This document shows positions 1 to 10,990 of a DNA stretch of 64,000 nucleotides, one piece after another. A model generated the notes under the pieces. That model was not told where the DNA came from and did no database searches. It saw only the letters and a list, made by a program, of their open reading frames with translations. Each line of letters begins with the position of its first letter. Positions within the stretch are counted from its first letter, which is position 1. The position numbers were made by a program, and so were the translations under genes. This DNA is from Anseranas semipalmata (taxonomy: Eukaryota; Chordata; Aves; Anseriformes; Anseranatidae): assembly GCA_013399115.1 (NCBI GenBank), contig VXAA01005216.1, positions 168,390 to 232,389 on the forward strand. Direction: 5' to 3'.

Positions 1-594
1 TTTCATACAGCTTCTCTGACACAATCTGTAATGAGCAGTTGGTGTCCAGCTGGTTGAGTCGTGTGCAGAATCCTGAAATTCCAGCCTCTCCATTAGATCA
101 GGGATGCTGCTTGTCAGCTGCTGCATGTGCATATTCGGTCTGGGAGGGAAATCTCTGCAGAGGCTAGAGTGAGGTCTCTGTAGCATCAGCTCTATTTTGA
201 GGAATTTTAAAAGGTGCAAATTATTTTAGAGCACAAGGATCGCCTAAAAATACATCGGCATCACTGTGCTGTATGAGTCAAAGTCAAAGCAAGGGAGCTG
301 TGAAGCATGATTTGCCACTCCTGTAAGGCCACAGAGATTTTTGTGTGAAACAAGCAGCCTCTACGTGCCTGTTAGAAGAGACAGCCCAGAAAAAAATCCT
401 TCTAAGTGCTTTATGCCCTGTAGAGAGCAGGAAAAGGACTATTCGCCCGGCAGATCCCATTTTTCTTTCACTGTCAGAATGTACAGAAAATCCTTCATAG
501 CTTGCTTAGGCTTCAGTAAGACAAACTTGAAGAAAGCAGGTACTAAAACGTACCCGCGTTGGGCGGCTCTAGGGCTGAACTCCCCCAGAGCAGC

Positions 595-615
595 ACTGCA
601 GTGCCATCTAGTGAG
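595..615 (-). promoter_or_regulatory. Candidate CTCF-binding site
   Basis: On the minus strand the core reads ctcactagatggcactgcag. This is close to the familiar CTCF form ccactagatggcag, with one mismatch in the first core bases and one after ggca. It is a motif match by eye only. Confidence 0.35.
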
Positions 616-1799
616 AGCCCGGGTGAGAGCCACCACGAATGGGAGCAGCTTCAGCATTAAATGCTCGCAGTTTATAATTCTTGCCCAGATCTGGCCCTGC
701 TTTGCTCGCACAGCTCCAGCTCCAGGTTACACAGCTGTAAGCATCCTGAGAGTAAGTTTTTAGAGAGTTGCCCTCAGCGGGAGCAGAGCTTTGGTTGAAG
801 CTCCGGTGGGATGGTGGCCCAGTTCCTCGCCGGCGTCCGCAGCGCTGCAAAGCAGTGGAGCAGTGATGGAGTCATACTTCTGCCAAGTACAGCTCTAGCT
901 GGTCCTCTGAAGAGCCTGAGGGAGGGAGAGGAGGTGTGGATGGCTCGAGCAGTTCAAAGCAGAGACTTCTGCATTTTAAGCACTTACTTCAGAGAGATCC
1001 CAGGGAAAGAGAGGCTTCTTCTCGCAGGAAGAGGCATGGAAGCCTTGTGGTGGCTTTCGTGAGAACAGCTGAGGGTTGAAAAGATGCCGCTGTGCATATA
1101 ATGTAGAGATTGCAAATCCAAAAAAAAATCAAATGGGAATTCAGGTCAAACTTTGTCCTTCACATCTATGACAGTAAATATACTACCAGATACCGACATT
1201 GAGAGTGGTAGTAACAGACAGGTGAAGGGGATGCTGAAAGCAACTGGATGCAGAGAAGAATGAGCAGGAGGCTACAGCAAAGGATTGCTCATATCCTCTT
1301 GCAGAGCTCATCCCTGCTGGCTTCCTTAGCTTTCTTCCTGGGGCTGCTAGTGCATCGTGTGCATATAATGCAGTCCCAAACTGCTAAAAGAAATCATAGC
1401 AAGGCAGATTTGTTATATTGCTTGGCAAAAACAACTCCGCAAATAATAAATAGTCAGGGCATCAAAATTCATACCCATTTTTAGGAAAAGATATGCACAC
1501 ATTTATTACCAGTTTTAAATTCTTTATAATATCAAATGTAGCTACATCCAAATCCAGAGGGAGTCCCCTGCAGAAAAAAAAGGGAAATATATTGCATCAC
1601 TATTTCATTACACAGTCCACTGATCACAAAACACATCCACTCTAGGTTTACCCCAGAGTCCGTGTGCAACACGCTGCTCACTCTGAACAAATGCAAGCTC
1701 CAGAGTCTCAGAAAAGGGAGTTTAAATCACAGTCTTTCACTGTAGCATTCTTGTACCCTGTAGATAATTAATACACTTCACAAAGCTCTAGTTAAAGTC

Positions 1800-1817
1800 T
1801 TTTTTTTTTTTTTTTTT
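1800..1817 (+). repeat. Poly-T tract, 18 bases
   Basis: This is an uninterrupted T run. No transposon body is recognisable on either side, so it need not be a retroposon tail. Confidence 0.9.
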
Positions 1818-4800
1818 AATCTTGCTCTGTCATCTAATGATCTAGATACTGCAAAATGAAAATGCATTCATTGAGTTAATTTTGTGGACTGAGATTCAGT
1901 ATCTCCTGTATTTTCTGCCTTCCCTAATAGCTGCCTCAGCTGTTGTTTGCCATATTTACCCATTTGGGGATATAGGAACCTCCAGCTTCTGTGTAACAAG
2001 CTGAGAGTAAGGGGTCTAGGAGCAAGCTGGCAGGGTATCCCCTCAGCCCCAGAGGTACCATCTGGCCTATTTAAACTTCTTTATATTCCCTTTATGATGC
2101 TCATATGGGGAAAAGGAAATGAGGGGGCAAGAGTTAAGCAAGTTAACTGCTTAAAAAATGCCATTTAATGCATTGAGGTGTTAGTTCCTGAAATGGGCAT
2201 GAGGAAAAAAAAAGATGTTTTATGCTTCCAAATATGACAGATCTAGCAAGAGATCATGATGCCTACCATAATGGACAGAGTGACATGCAAAGTCTGGTCT
2301 CTGCACCCAGTGCAAAGTAGGTATTAAATGTGATTAAACCCAAAAGGTATTTTTCAAATACCCACTTTACACAGCCATAAACCACTTCAAGAGGTGGAAA
2401 GCAATGAGAAATCAAGCTCCCAGTGATGAAGAGAGCAGTGGTATGCAGGGACACTATGCTATTCAGTGACAAAGTGGTTACAGCACAATGCAAATTGTTC
2501 ACTTTAAAATTCAAGCTGCCTGAAATGCTCTCGCTTCTGGTTGCATAACAAACCCAAACTCAAATACTGATTGCTTTCCAAACTCAAGCACCATTCAGCT
2601 AAAAGATCACTATTGTTCAGACTTTTGGGAAATTTGGAGCAGTTTATGCTGTTATATCAAAATTCTAGTTTCTTGGTTTGATTCAAACTATGAATTTAGA
2701 ACTGAGCAGAACATTTGTGTCAAATAAGTTAATACATGAAAGCATCCTGTTTTCTTCTCACAGATGTTCTACTACAGTTGCAATTTCAACAGTGTCTCTT
2801 TCATGATATGTTGTCTCTTGAAGCTGAAATTCAGAGTGTAACTTTGAGAATGTAGAGATGAGAAATTGGAATCAGAGACTGTATCATAACAGCCCGTATG
2901 GGAAACTTCTACAGAGCTGAATAGCTTTTAAGCAAGAAGAGTTCTGTCAAGGTACATGGAGGAATATGTACCTTTCTTTATTTTTCTTTAATTAGTATTT
3001 TGCATTGAGGTAGTATTTATAAGTAGTTGCTAAGTTTGTCGAATTGTGCTATGTGTTTTCCATGCATACACAGAAAGTGATAACTCACAGTTACTTAAAA
3101 TGTGTGGAGGACAAAGTAGAAACATAAAAAAGGAAAGGGGAGATAAACAGTCTGGTCGCTACCAATGAAGATAATAAGCAGGTTCATATTTTGTCAGCTG
3201 CCTTGTCCATCTCATGGGGATGAGATTTGGAGAAGAATAGAAGTTCAGTTCTGAATTCAGGTATTTTATTGAAGTTCTTGCTGTGAGTGAAAGAGACCAA
3301 AGAAAGACAGACTACAAAAGAGTGTCAAGAAGATGTGGGCTGGTGGACAATGGAGAGCTGTATTTTTGGCAAAGCAGAGGCAGAGAGAGGAACAGAAGAC
3401 AGTAGATGAGATAATTACGATGACGGTTATGAGGAGGAATGTTGGCAGGTCTTGCCCTCAACTAGAGGGTAAGTTCATTGCGGTAGGGAGCAGGCTATTT
3501 TGGTTTTGTAGGTGATCTGGTTTGGACCTGATGTTAATATAAGTAATAATTACATTGGCTTCCTGAAAAGGACTGCATGCCATATTACTGTCTGCTCTCT
3601 TGTCTGGTGGCTAGATCTGCCTATCACTGCAGACCCCTTGGCCACAGCTTAATAGGCTCTGGATAAAGGAACAACAGTGAAGAGCCACTTAGAGACTTGA
3701 CACTGTGAGAGCTGAAGAGCTTACTGCAAGCTAAGTGCCCTGAAGTGCCTCCCCTATGGCACAAGTACTGGCACCAGGGCAGCTCTCCCAGATTTCCATT
3801 TTTTCATTCAGCCTCAACAGGCTTAGGCTTCCCCTGGTCACACCTTGGTAACACAAAAACATTTCTTTGTAAGCAAAAGCTGAAAACATCATCCCCATTG
3901 AGACACTTGCAAACCAGAAGCTGTTGCTATGAACAGCTGTGTCACAAATATGAAGCTATTTCTCCAATATTCACCTAACTGGCAGCACGGCTTTGTAGCA
4001 AGCATCCATCCTTCTCTTTGCATCCCTAAGCTTCCCTTTGTGCTACTTGTTTGTGTGTATCACAGTTTAAGGCAGCTGTAAGCCTAACAAGAGGCACTCC
4101 TCTGCTCTTTCTTTATGTGAAGCCCTGCTGGCCTGCATACAGGAGAGGAAAGGACCAGGAAATGCCTCATGACATGTCATCCACCTAAAACAGCAGTCTG
4201 GGATGCAACACCCTGGTCTCTTCACAATGGATACACAGCCTGGTGCCCTCTACCCCTTTTCACCGGGCTACCTACTAAACTTGTACAAGAGGGTGCTGGT
4301 GCTATGAGGAAGACAAGCTGGGAGCTATTTTTGTGCACTAAACACAGGCAGAACAGGGGTGACATGCAAAACTGTGCATCACTGACGGTGTGTGTGGGGT
4401 GAAATGCCGGGTGACTAGGGAAAGGTTAAAAAAGATAAACGGACCACATTTGAGTGTGATATGCAAAGCATTGAGAAGCTGCAGGTTATGCTCAGGAATG
4501 AGAAGAAGAGAGTCTGAACTGGGAATACATATGGACTGAAATCACTCTTGCAGATGGGGAGAAAGTCAGAAGATGTGATCACTGAATCAAGAAATGACTA
4601 AAACATCACCAAATTATTTGTTTTTTTGAGAGCCAGAGTCTGACAGGTACCAATCAACAGAAAGCAACAGTAAGACTTATTTAGGGCTGGGAAGCAGGAG
4701 ATGGATGGGATAGAAACGTTAAAGATTAGCTTTAAGCTGTCATAGTGACAGTGAAGCAGATGACAGAAGAGGATTTAAGAGGAAGAAAACCCTAAGGAGA

Positions 4801-5472
4801 CTTCTGAAGGCTTTGCACGATGTAATGGTGAGCCATCCAAAACAAAAGGCCTGAAAAGCTGGAGGCTGATCAGAGGAAGGCAGACTGTGCACATAGAAAA
4901 ATCTGTTCAGTACAAGATCAAGTGGTACAGCTGTTCAGCTGCAGCTGACCCAGCTCTGTTGGGACCAGGCACCATCTGACAAAGCCAACAGAAAACACAT
5001 CTGGGCACTGACAGGAAGCTGGAGCACTGCTGGCCAAAGACCTGTATTTCATTCTTTGTAGCTGGGCTCAAGCCACCTATGCTGAACCACTGGATTTACC
5101 ATCTACAAGGTGGTAGAGGATCCCTACTGACACTTGTCATGCACATAGAGTTAAAACTCCTTCCATGGAGTGGAAAGAAATGACTGAACATGATTCAGAC
5201 TGAGAAGGGGATTTTGCCAGTTCTGGTGGTTGTTGCTATGATATATTGCAGTATTGTGTTACAGTGCACCAAGCAGGAGAAGAGAAAAGGATGCAGAACT
5301 GAGAAGAGGATCATCAAATCTAGCTATGCAGAAGCATGCATGAATCTCTTACTAGTTTTGTAAATCAATGTTTATAGGTTTGGTTGCCTTGGATAACTGG
5401 GTGAAAAGCCAAATAAAAAACGTGGGTCCAAAATTCCTTCTCAAAGTGGTTAGGAGAAGAAACAAATAGCAA

Positions 5473-5610
5473 ATCACAGAATCACAGGCTAGCTGAGGTT
5501 GGAGGGGACCTCTGGCAATCATCTAGTCCAAAGCCCTCACTCAAAGCAGCGCCATCAACCTAGAGCTGGTTGCCCAGGACCAAGTGCAGTCAGGTTTTGA
5601 ATCAGTAACA
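5473..5610 (-). mobile_element. CR1 LINE fragment, 3' end, minus orientation
   Basis: It begins with the CR1 3' tail read in reverse (atcacagaatcacagg), followed by gttggaggggacctctgg and catctagtccaaagccctc. It then fades after gttttgaatcagtaac. This is a short, diverged 5'-truncated copy. Confidence 0.8.
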
Positions 5611-6856
5611 CTTCCTGCTCTGTTCAACAACAGCATTTTCCTACTCAAGCCCAGCAGCCCCTGAGAGATCCAGGCTACTTTCACTGATACTGTGGGTAGA
5701 GAGCAGCAGGACTGCTGGGACAATGCTGGATGAGCAGGTGCCCAGGTAGCTAATCTCCCCCGAGACTGTAGCCAGCGTCACACCAGGACTTGAAGGAAAA
5801 GGAGTTCTCCAAGGAAGGGCACATTGAAAAGAAATTGTTGCATTTAAAGAGGTTTCTATGCAGGTGACAATCATGAATTAATTTCATAATTAATTTTGGT
5901 ACTAAAAGAGGATTCTTCAGCAGACTATTTACTGTTATAATGACTGTCATACAGTGCCTGGGAATCTGTGCAATGTGACATTTCTTTACAGTTTTTCCAT
6001 GCAATTTTTCCTGAATTGAAAAAATGAATGATGAGCTCCTATACACTGCAGTTTGTTTAAGAAAAAAAAAAATCACAGTTCATGATGATCTTGCTTTAGA
6101 GTAACAGAGAAAATTGATTTCTTTCTCTAAAGTTTTTTAGCTTTCCTAATCGTTTGCAGATGATGCCTGTTTGTTCTATCACAGCTTGGGCAACTGCAGC
6201 ATCCTGGATAGGGGCAGCACTCGATTCTGATTCCAGAAATCATTACCACAATGGGGCTTTAGAAGCTGAAAATAATTTTAATAGAATCACTTTAGATTAA
6301 AGACAGAATTGAGCAAAAGGTATAGTACATACAAACTTAATTTCATGAAGTTTATTAAAAGATAAAAACACTATGTCCAGTCCAATAAATACACTCATTT
6401 TGAGAAGTAAAATTTTCAGATAAGGAAGAACATTCATTTTCTCTGTTTTATGCCTGAACCTTTATAACAAGTGGCAACTGGAGCGAGAATTTATCTCTGC
6501 CTTTAGATATCCAAGGGTTTTAATCTCCGTTGAAAAAAATATTTCAGATGGGTCACTGCAAAATTTTTCTATGCAGTTGATTAGTGTTGCTATCATATAC
6601 GTAATAGGTTGGTCAGGAAATGTAGCTTTCCTGAGGTGTATCCTTATTTTAAATTTTGGCATATAATTGGGTCATTATATTACAATATTAAAATTTGCAG
6701 TCAAGTTGGCCATTAAATCATCATTCCTTTCTATTAACAAAATAATATTTTAAATAGATATTTAATATGTTTTTGTGCATGACAGAAAAAAATGCGTAAC
6801 AAATTTCTTCAACTTAGGTAAAAGTTCTATAAGACTGTGATAAAATTCTACCATTA
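5611..6856. other. Intronic sequence without recognised gene
   Basis: AT-rich from about 5860 onwards. The overlapping minus-strand ORFs (5541-6076) have no recognisable domain. Nothing else is supported. Confidence 0.6.
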
Positions 6857-7413
6857 TGGGTTGACCCCAGCCAGCAGCCAAGCACCCACATAACCTCTTG
6901 CCCACTCTTCCTTTTCCCCAGAGAGACAGGGGAGAGAATAGGAAGAACAAAAATGAGAAAACTCCTGGTCTGAGATCTATACAGGTTAATAACTGAAGGA
7001 AAGATAAATATATATATATAGTGATGCAGAGACAATCGCTCACCAGCTCCCACAAGCAGACTGCTGTCCAGCCAATCTCTGAGCAGTGGCCGCCTTGGAA
7101 GCCTACCACCACCACCTCCTTCTTCCTCTACCCCAGTTTTCATTGTTGAGCATGATGTTATGTGGTATGGCCAATCCCTTTAACCAGTCCAGGTCAGTTC
7201 CCAGCCATGCCCCCTCCCAGCTTCTTGCCCACTCCCAGTCTAATGGCTAGGGAGCATAGAATAGGAAAAAGAGAGAGCCTCGATGCTGTGCAAGCACTGC
7301 TCAGCACTAGCCAATACACCAGTATGTTGTCAACGCTGTTTTAGTCACGAATCCAAAACACAGCACTGTATGGGCTGCTATGAAGAAAATGAACTCCATT
7401 CCAGCCAGACCCA
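6857..7413 (-). mobile_element. Solo LTR of an avian endogenous retrovirus (sense on minus strand)
   Basis: I recognise an avian LTR type from the edges: gggttgaccccagccagca at the left and ccattccagccagaccca at the right. The body includes the segment around a short TA run, the part carrying tcagttcccagcc, and a stretch ending in aatccaaaacacagcactgt. Short inverted termini (tgggt at 6857, accca at 7409) support the limits. No gag, pol or env sequence flanks it, so it is a solo LTR left by recombination between LTRs. It is diverged, and no clear target-site duplication is seen. Confidence 0.75.
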
Positions 7414-7843
7414 CTACTCCGACTTTTATTGATCTGAGGATGGAAAGGATTGTTGCTGCCTCTTCCATAACTACCCATGCCTCTAATTGACACTGAGACC
7501 CTGGACTTGCTATCTAGGATGGAAAGGTTTGTCAGCCTTTGCTTCTGATCTTGTCCATGACCTCAAAGAAAAGAGGTAGACTGGTAGACAGGGTCACAGG
7601 CACGTGCACAGAAGGCAAAGGCATATAATTTTTTCATGAACTTTAAATGGTTTGTAGCAGGTGAGTTCTGTTTTAGTGATCTGGTAACTATGTCACCCAG
7701 TAATTAATAATGTTTTTGTATCATGCAACAGTCACACATGCTGCTCACTAATAGTAGCAGGCTATTGACATGAGCAATTAGATCCTTCTTGCTGCTTTCA
7801 CGAGGGCCAAAGAGAGGTTTTAGGGAATAGAGTGTTATGTCCA

Positions 7844-7884
<41 letters not shown>
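7844..7884 (+). repeat. (AAT)n microsatellite
   Basis: About 13 perfect AAT units followed by a short A run. Likely length-variable between individuals. Confidence 0.97.
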
Positions 7885-7887
<3 letters not shown>

Positions 7888-8265
7888 TCATGACATTGTC
7901 TTCAAATCATGAGGGTTTTTTGATGGCATTGATTTTGTTTATCTCTTTATAAGTTCATTTTTAGAGTGAAGCTGACAACTTCATATTTGTCTATGATCAT
8001 CCCAAGTTCAAAATTCAACAATAAGTAGGTCTCTATGCATTTAAGTGGCTTCCTTGTCCATTGCTTTTAGACTGCTTTGTTTTCCTTTGCTTATGTGGGG
8101 AGCTGCCTTGCTGCCTCATTGCATCACCACAGCAATTAACCTGTACAGAATGCTGCCCAAATAGTGCTTTTTCATGCTTCTCCACTGGTCCTGACTTCTG
8201 TGGTCCTCCATATTCATTTGTGTTCTGTATTTCCCTCCTCTTTTATCAGTTTTCACATTCTCCAC

Positions 8266-8411
8266 ATCTATCTATATCTATATCATCTATATCTATATCT
8301 ATATCTATATCTATATCTTTACTTATACCTATATCATCTATATTTATACCTATACCTATACCTATCTAACTATATATGTATCTACCTGTTTATCTATCTA
8401 TATAAATATAT
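8266..8411 (+). repeat. (TATATC)n / (TATACC)n compound microsatellite
   Basis: Blocks of tctata-type hexamers (8266-8318) are followed by a tatacc-type block (8321-8364) and a ragged tatctatcta end. The array forces a Tyr-Leu repeat in one frame and an Ile-Ser repeat in another, giving spurious ORFs at 8061-8751. Confidence 0.95.
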
Positions 8412-10627
8412 CTTTGTGTACCCAAGTACAGGAAACAGGACCAGGGTGTGTCCCTCCAGGCCATCAGTGCTCTCCCTGGCAATGGCTAGGCATACCTGGG
8501 GAATTAGTACAGAGCCAGGGTTCCAGAGGGCAGTTTGGATAAGACTGCAGAAAGGCGATTATAGGCATAGGGGTGCATGCAACTCCTGGCTCACTTTATT
8601 CAACAGTCTAGACATATTTCTGCACCGTGTCAAGGTTTTTTCTTCTACCTTATTGTCTTCCATCCACCACCATTCTTGCTATCCATTTTCTTGTCCCTTT
8701 GCATCACTCAGTCTTGTCTTCTTACAGTTATATTGTGTAACCCCCAAATAAACCTTCTCTAAGGGCCTTCTGTCTCCCTGGAAACAGCGGGAACTGATGC
8801 TCGTTTTATGAGGGCAGCAGCATGCGCAGCCAGCAATGCCCACGTCTTACCTTCTCTGAGTGGAGACTGTTCCAGAAAAGAGAAATTTTGCAAGACTGAA
8901 ATAGGGATATTCTCTGAAACTAAATCGGGCAGATTAAAAATATATTGTGATAAAATCAGAGGAACTGGCCACACTGCTATTCCGGGGTCATTTGCCAGCA
9001 GGTGCCTGTATGTAAGGTAGCAGCTCGTCGCATCACCCTGATACCCAGACGCGCCTCATAAGAGGGAAGTCCAGGATGTGACATCCCTTCAGATCCCCAC
9101 GCAGTGAACTATCATCTTGCTCTGCAGCTGCCTGCAGGTGATGTCAGCTAGAGGAAAAATAAGGGGAAATGGCAACAGGCAGGTCCCTACTGACACACGC
9201 AGGTGCTGTGATGGAGGCTGCACAGGACTCCCCAGTTTCTGTGTAGGCTCAGTACTTGCAGGTAGTTAGCCGATCCTGGTGGGTTACACTGCCTGTGGGG
9301 GACAGCAGGGACACTGAGGTGACATTTCCTCCCTGGGACAGGATTAGAGAGAAGGGGACAAGAGTGCAGTGGTGCCAGAGGCCAGGAGCAGGGGTTGGAA
9401 CCCATGAGAAGGAAAGGGAGCTGGGAAAAACCCTCCACCCCTGCTTCCTTGTTGGTGGGATTGATGGGTGCTCACCAGGAGCCACGGCAGGGGTGGCACA
9501 TGGAGGGGAGAAGGAAGCCAAACCTGTGCCTGACCAACCACACACTGCTCTCCCTGGGCCGGCAGGAACCCTGGCTGCTGGTAGCATTGCCTGCCCAAAA
9601 TACTGCCCCCAGGGAAAGAGCCTTCCTGCCCAGGACTTTGTATCCTGGCCTAGCAGCTCAGGTCAGCAACTTGCTGCCTGCAATGGCACGTGCTAAAATG
9701 AGAAACATTTGATAAGTGAGTTTTCGGTGGTATCATCAAGCAGGAAGCAGTAAGTGGATTTTACACTTGGCTATTAATTATTGTGACAGTTTTGTGAAGT
9801 GTTTTGTAGACAATCAGATATGTTTGTTTTTGTTTGTGTGCAAAACTGTGTGTATATACCTACTGGAATTTTTCAACCTACAAACAGTTTGTCTATAAAT
9901 TATACACAGATACATGTGATTAATTATACTAATGACTAAATAAATCTGGTTTTATCCAGTCTTGTGATTCCCCAAACATGCACCCTCCTGCAGACATACA
10001 CAACTGTAATCGAAATGTCATCCACTCTTCCCACCTTATACTGTGAAAACGGTGCAGACTGTGGATGTATGTAACTTTTAAATTGCACTTCTTTAGTTCT
10101 GTGTACTCTAGCTATGAAAGAATGCTTAGACATTTCCTGTCTTCAATAATATAAATGGTGTGATAACTTTTGAAAAATCAGACTAAGACTAATCAACTCA
10201 GCAAGTTATTTGTTCATTTATTTTGGTTTTGGTTTAAAACTGAACTGGCCTTAATGGGGTGGTTTTTAAGTGTTTAAAGTAAGTTGAGGCCAGAATCTGG
10301 TTTTCAAGTTTCTAGCTTGTTTTTCAAAGTAGGTAGCATATTTGATTGTTTTTTTTAATTTATTTCAAGCCTTGAAAAGTTCATGCACTGATCTCTGATA
10401 ACTTTTTCTTTTCTTTTACTCCTCCTTCTTGAACCCTCAGAGATAGTATCTAGGAAGTATCCTTCCTCTTTTTCCTGATATCAACATATAGGTCGCTTTG
10501 AAACTATGAACAGATTTAAAATCAATTTTACCTGTGCCTGGGCAAAGGTAGAAGAGAGTTAACCAAAGTGAAAACAGTCCTAGGACCAATCTGAGAAAAA
10601 ACTGTGAGGGATTTTTCATCATCTTTG
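8412..10627. other. Intronic sequence with a GC-richer block at about 9240-9610
   Basis: No exon is recognised. The block at 9240-9610 is clearly richer in G and C than its surroundings and is open on both strands (146 residues plus, 112 minus), which is what such composition gives by chance. Its origin (old repeat, former exon or regulatory island) is unknown. Confidence 0.5.
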
Positions 10628-10990
10628 TCTCTGAAGAGAAGGCTCAGGGAGGATCTCATCAATGTCTATAGATACCTAATGCAAGGGTGCAAATAGGACA
10701 GAGCCAGGCTCCTTTCAGTGGTGCCCAGTGCCAGGACAAGAGGCAATGGGCACAAACTGGAACACAGGAGGCTCCCTCTGAACATCAGGAAGCACTTCTG
10801 TGCTCTGCTGGTGACAGAGCACTGGCACAGGTTGCCCAGAGAGGCTGTGGAGTCTCCTCCTTGGAGGTCTTCAAAAGCCACCTGGACATGGTCCTGGGCA
10901 ACCTGCTCTGGGTGGCCCTGCTTGGGCAGGGGGTTGGACCAGATGGACTCCAGAAGTGCCTTCTAACCTCAACCACTCCATGGTTCTATC
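10628..10990 (+). mobile_element. CR1 LINE fragment, 3' end, plus orientation
   Basis: It reads from the ORF2 C-terminal region (gaagagaaggctcaggga) through cagtggtgcccagtgccag, gagcactggcacaggttgcc and gggggttggaccagatgg to a decayed tail near ccatggttctat. It is truncated at the 5' end, as most CR1 copies are. The ORFs overlapping it on both strands are remnants of the LINE, not host genes. Confidence 0.92.

Larger units (their letters stand above)
1..5472. other. Intronic sequence without recognised gene
   Basis: No exon or transposon is recognised here. The part from 540 to 1060 is locally GC-richer and holds a CTCF-like site (595-615). ORFs on both strands are short and unlike any family I know. 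Confidence 0.6.

Noticed and set aside
8061..8751. Plus-strand ORFs of 102 and 195 residues
   Set aside because: Their cores are Ile-Ser and Leu-Tyr repeats translated from the TATATC microsatellite; the rest has no recognisable domain.
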